Part shown: positions 59,951 through 64,000 of the stretch, piece after piece | How the letters are laid out: every line of letters begins with the position of its first letter | Position numbering within the stretch: the first letter of the stretch is position 1 | From: Xanthostigma xanthostigma | Taxonomy: Eukaryota > Arthropoda > Insecta > Raphidioptera > Raphidiidae | Assembly (NCBI GenBank): GCA_963575645.1 | Contig: OY754469.1 | Span: 14,464,001 to 14,528,000 of the forward strand | Direction of reading: 5' to 3' | Length of the DNA stretch: 64,000 bases | The notes under the pieces: generated by a model | What the model was told of the DNA's origin: nothing | The model's input: the letters and a program-made list of their open reading frames with translations, nothing else | Databases searched by the model: none | Made by a program: the position numbers and the translations under genes

Positions 59951-60782
59951 TGCATCGGTGTGGCCGAACGGTTAAAGCGTGGTACGTCCAAGATGCAAGC
60001 TGGTAGTCAGATTCAGATTTTCGGCGTCTGACTGTCTGACTCCGAGCGGCGTTGGGTGTGGCCAATATGAAAGCTGGTTATCGGCGCAGACAGAGCATTC
60101 ATATTAAATAATTACAGAGCTAACAGTACAGATTGATAATAATAATAATATTTCACCTAGCTATACTAAGTATACATGTGAATAGTCAAATTAAAATCAA
60201 ATTAAAAGCTAAGAATTTAAATATTCTTTAAATATTGCAGCTTTGTTGCTGCTTGGTGACAATGTTACATCTAAATTAAAACCTTTTAAAAGTGAAATAC
60301 ATCCAATTAATAAATTAAGGTCGATTTACGGGGAGTACAAACACCTTTTTCCGCAATTACTTGCCGACGAAAACCGATTTTTTTAATATTTTATAATGAG
60401 TCCGGATACTTTTTACTTTATTTTGTCAAAAATTGAACACAGGCTTACGAAGAACTGGGCCAAATTCCACAAAACCCTTTTTTGAAATAAAATCCTCGAT
60501 ATCCATATTTTATAGCACCTAAAAACAACACTGTCAGACGCAGGTTGTCTGAAACCAGAATGTACAATTCATACCGGTAAATATCTGAGTCAGAGAGCCG
60601 GTGCGCCGGAAAACTGCGCGCTGGTGCATTATGGCCATTCCGATTTAGCAATAAAGGATTTTATGCACGCCGACTGTCTGACTCAGAAAACCAGCGTCTG
60701 ACTACCTGACTACCAGCTTGCATCTTGGACGTACCTTAAGTCCTGTAATCCCAAGGTGCCGGGTTCGATTCCCGCTGACATA
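59951..60782 (+). pseudogene. Class II tRNA-like sequence split by an inverted-repeat insertion
   Basis: 59961-59979 (TGGCCGAACGGTTAAAGCG) is a Ser/Leu-type D-arm and A box. 60758-60773 (GCCGGGTTCGATTCCC) is a T-arm and B box, followed by CGCTGACA. They are about 780 nt apart instead of about 45. The material between is an element with perfect 30-bp inverted ends. The acceptor stem is only partly complementary, so the ancestor may have been a SINE head rather than a functional tRNA gene. Confidence 0.6.
59981..60735. mobile_element. 755-bp inverted-repeat element inserted in the tRNA-like sequence
   Basis: Perfect 30-bp terminal inverted repeats (59981-60010 and 60706-60735, outer end GGTACGTCCAAGATGCAAGC). 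Subterminal GTCTGACT words recur at both ends. TTAA stands at 60736-60739 and, five bases off the left end, at 59972-59975, so a piggyBac-type TTAA target is possible but not clean. Confidence 0.7.
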
Positions 60783-61374
60783 AGAGTTATTTTTATATTC
60801 CATTTTATTCCACTTAATTCCACTTAATATTTATATATTATATATAATATATTTCTCATATATTTTTTTTATTATTTTTTTTTTCATTTTATTTTTTTCA
60901 TTTTAATTTTTTAATTGTTTTTTTTAATCTATTGAACATACCGCTAGTGTAGCGTTGGGATATTCTTGAAAAATAGTGTTTTGGGATATTGTGTCTATAA
61001 AATGCGTTCTTCGATGAACTAGAAAGTCAATAAACTAGGACAAGAAACTCAAAAAATCGGGATTTTGAGAGCAAAACCCGTGCATAATTGCTAAAAAAAA
61101 TTTCTTATTTTACTAATGAAATTAAATAATAGGTACCTTGTTATAATTTGATATATTTATTAATATAATTAACTACTACATTACAAATTATATTACAGAA
61201 TTATTTTAATCTATTTTCTCAATTTTTTTCATTATAATATAATGTACAGTGGAAAACTTGCGGGATGTGCACTTTTGGTTTTGCCAACTATTTATATTTT
61301 AAAAAATCTATCACGAATTGCATTAAAAATAAATAGAAACTAATTATTAATTATTTTTTTATATTTTTAGATCC

Positions 61375-61500
61375 GTTCTGAAGAAGATCCAAATCCGGAT
61401 CGAAACGTTAATGTATTATTAATATTTTTTGTTAATATATTGTCTGAAAAATTGGTCGATAATTTTATTTATTGAAGAGTTCTAATCAGACGTTAATCAA
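61375..61500 (+). ncRNA. Hammerhead-like core in a second Penelope-like terminal repeat
   Basis: CTGAAGA, stem II AGATCC/GGATC, CGAAACG: the same core as 31000-31020. The 3' flank (GAAAAATTGGTCGATAATTT, then AGACGTTAATCAAAG) matches the complement of 30060-30130, so this is a solo terminal repeat of the same family. Confidence 0.55.
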
Positions 61501-61509
61501 AGATTTTAA

Positions 61510-61716
61510 TTTTATTTAATTAATAAAAAAATGATTAGTTAAAAAAAGTATAAATACTGCTTTTTATCGACAAAAATTTTTGAACGGTAACTCCGATCAT
61601 CATGAAATTTATACACAACATTCATCTCGGTAAACTAAGATGAATGTGTGTACTCATGTTCCTCCCTTCCCCATTCGTTCTTTTACACCCGGGTGAAACC
61701 GGACGGGACCGCTAGT
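61510..61716 (+). repeat. Second copy of the composite retroelement tail
   Basis: Almost identical to 51720-51912, ending ACCGGACGGGACCGCTAGT. It directly follows the Penelope-like repeat. Confidence 0.75.
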
Positions 61717-62452
61717 CTCAGAATAAGCCCCAAGCACAATGCAATGTTTATATTTGATATTTAATTACGCTGACTTATATTACACGCGTTAGAATAATAT
61801 ATCCATATTCCATTGATAGACCGCCAGGACCGAAGGGGTTAAACAACTCTCAAAGGTAAACAGATTTAAAATTCACTATTCGAGTCTATGTCAACAGACT
61901 AATTACGAAGTTGCTCAGTAGGGCGTTGGTGGGACATCGCGCCAATGAAAACGCGGTCTACTGATTACTCTTAAATATAGCTGGCGCAAGGCGGATTAGT
62001 GATATTGTCAACGAGGAAGTTAATACGAGATATTACACACAACAAACAAAAGATTCGTGTTGTTCGACTGTTTCTTCAGTTGTTCGACTTTTTCTTAATC
62101 CCGTGGGACCGAGAACCGAGACGACGAGGCGCGATGCGGGGAACGGGGAAGCGAGAACACTTTTTTACTAATTGTTTTTTGTGTATCACAGCTTCCAGTT
62201 GGCCATTTATTGTACGACCTTGTTGCTTCTAGTGTTTTTATTTAATGAATCAATTAGATAGATGAACATTTACAGCACAGCTTTTGTTTCTTGTGGTACA
62301 TGATTGGTGTTCGTACGTGTCAGGGGGGGGGGGTCATCTCATGTATTTTACCTTAATAATAATTTAAAGCTATATATCCAATATTTCCATAATATAATTA
62401 AAAAATAATTTCGAAAACTAAAACCCGACTACTAAAAAGTATGAAACAAGAA

Positions 62453-62632
62453 AATATTCTCATCTGAGGATAGCCGTGGCCGTATGCCACCTCATATATA
62501 TGGTCATATGGCGCCCTCTAGATGTATACCGCACTTTACCCTAAAGCTTATGATCGCTTATTATATTGTTAAAATGTATTGTTTTGTTAAGGTAGGTGGC
62601 ATACGACCATGGCTACCTCAGATGAGAATATT
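62453..62632. mobile_element. 180-bp MITE with 39-bp inverted termini
   Basis: AATATTCTCATCTGAGG at the left is mirrored by CCTCAGATGAGAATATT at the right. Arms extend through GGTGGCATACG. Non-coding. Confidence 0.8.
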
Positions 62633-63422
62633 ATCTTTTATTTTTTATGTGTTTCCAATTTGCTCATCCCTGGGACCAAAATTCAAAAATAAATGTAGCC
62701 TGTGTTACCCGGGCCATAATAGCGAATCGATTGACACCTTATTTATCAAAATCGGATGAATAGTTCAGGCGCTACGGTGGAACATCCGTAAATACAAACA
62801 TACATAGACCGCTATACTTATAACTCTTCCTTTTTGGCTGCGCCGCAGTCGGGTAAAAATAACAACAAAGTAATGCTAACCTATGACAATCAATAAAACG
62901 TTTTATTCGACAGTAAAAATTGTGTTGCAGAAGAAATAGATTTAATCCGCGATTTTTGAGTAATAATCCGTTCGTTTCTATATTTATGATTCTCAGAATT
63001 GAACTTCAATTTTAAAAGACATTATTCTAAAACGATTGAGAAACATTTATTAAAAAACGCGAAAGAAAAATCCCCCGCCTCTACGAAATAACTTACTAAC
63101 AGTGAAAAGATTTCGAATAAAATACACTTTCTCTTGTTTAAAAGAAAGAAATAGAGGTCCTGCAGGAGAGGAAGTCTTTATTACAAAAAAATTTATAACA
63201 TATTGAAAATTCGTCCGCGAGAGATCGTTGGAACTTCATATAAAATATTACGTAATATAAATGCATACACTATCGTTCAAAAAGTTAACCAGAGTTAAAA
63301 ATTAGGACGGTTCTAGATCTCTTCGAATAGTATTTTGCCAACGAACGCTTTTAAGTTGAAAACTGTCAGAAGCAGTACAGAACCTATCCATTCAGCTAGT
63401 GACAAATAGACAGGTTATAGAC
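62633..63422. other. Non-coding stretch
   Basis: 62640-62830 resembles the end of an insect retroelement (TTCAAAAATAAATGTAGCCT, TGTTACCCGGG, then ATCAAAATCGGATGAATAGT). The rest shows nothing supportable. Confidence 0.4.
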
Positions 63423-63715
63423 CAGACCTGGGCAAATGGTGACCCGCGGGCCGGATTCGGCCCGCAGTAGACTATTGTCCGGCCCGCGAAGCATTTTATA
63501 AATGATTATTAAGAGCGAAAATAGTTTGCCAATATAATTTGGCGCATAAAAAAAATTTTAGAAAAATAGTCAATAGCAACGGCCACAACAGACGAAAAAA
63601 TACCTTTTTGTTGCGGAAATAAAAGGACCTTTTTTTTTTGCTTTCCAAATTTTTGACCTCGGGCAAATTTTCATCAGCAATGTGGCCCGACGATCAAAAG
63701 ATTTGCCCGCCCCTG
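63423..63715. mobile_element. hAT MITE with 8-bp target duplication
   Basis: 293 bp, CAGACCTGGGCAAA to TTTGCCCGCCCCTG, flanked by TTATAGAC at 63415-63422 and 63716-63723. GGCCCGC words are subterminal. It is inserted into sequence related to 7150-7320. Confidence 0.88.
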
Positions 63716-64000
63716 TTATAGACGATCAACAGCTGAGGTCATCAGCGTCTATGTGTGTATGCTAGTCAACATACACAAACCGACTGGTACGAGCTTGAGT
63801 TTCCGGAAGATCTAATTCCAAAAAGCATTAGAATGCAAACTACGCGTTCCAAAGTTTCCCGTAGGCGAGGCTTAAGGACAATTGAGTCAAGTTATTAATT
63901 AAAAAATAAATAAAACAGTTTAGAACTGCCGGAACTCAGAATTGATAAATAAATACACCTATTAGGCCTATCTATTTACAAATAATTATATTTTAAGGGT

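Noticed and set aside
1..64000. Integrated viral sequence or rRNA genes
   Set aside because: No capsid, polymerase or rRNA-like segment was recognised on either strand by reading; a database search was not possible.

Overview
The window is AT-rich, intron-rich nuclear DNA from an arthropod, most likely an insect. Evidence: three protein-coding loci with GT-AG introns (one clear CCZ1 orthologue, one K2P potassium-channel first coding exon, one unrecognised two-repeat protein), no bacterial-style gene packing, and dense short DNA transposons, tRNA-derived SINEs and Penelope-like and LINE fragments of insect type. I cannot settle the order; several repeat types resemble ones common in Hemiptera and Lepidoptera.

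Layout. (1) 2091-14915, plus strand: six exons of an unrecognised protein (503 residues seen; the N-terminus lies upstream of the window or in an exon I missed). After a short Cys-rich exon it carries two homologous units of about 190 residues. Its first visible intron is 8 kb of transposon debris; introns 4 and 5 each hold an almost identical 0.6-kb mobile element. (2) 16960-19808, minus strand, convergent with the first gene: a complete seven-exon CCZ1 gene, 461 codons plus stop, encoding a subunit of the Mon1-Ccz1 Rab7 exchange factor; one intron carries a member of the same mobile family. (3) 25705-26000, plus strand: the first coding exon of a two-pore-domain potassium channel (cytosolic N-terminus, first membrane helix, start of the cap). 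A more GC-rich stretch at about 21960-22236 ending in a splice donor may be its non-coding first exon. No later channel exon was recognised, so most of 26001-64000 is either its intron or intergenic DNA.

Repeats. Six non-autonomous hAT elements have perfect 8-bp target duplications (4011, 20849, 32977, 39449, 48569, 63423); two belong to one family. Two PIF/Harbinger-type elements carry decayed coding remnants (DDE transposase N-terminus at 54990-55260; MADF domain at 58034-58180), and the first is nested inside a 1.5-kb TA-flanked element with roughly 300-bp terminal inverted repeats. A Penelope-like element remnant (GIY-YIG endonuclease, 30236-30828) lies between inverted terminal copies containing hammerhead-ribozyme-like cores; related cores occur at 61380 and, in another family, at 27942-27982. 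Several long perfect hairpins (5964, 6618, 10754, 49781, 57432) also occur. Two tRNA-derived SINE-like units are tandem at 43890-44266, and a class II tRNA-like sequence is split by a 755-bp inverted-repeat insertion at 59981-60735.

The three genes show no obvious shared pathway; they are neighbours separated by transposon-filled DNA.
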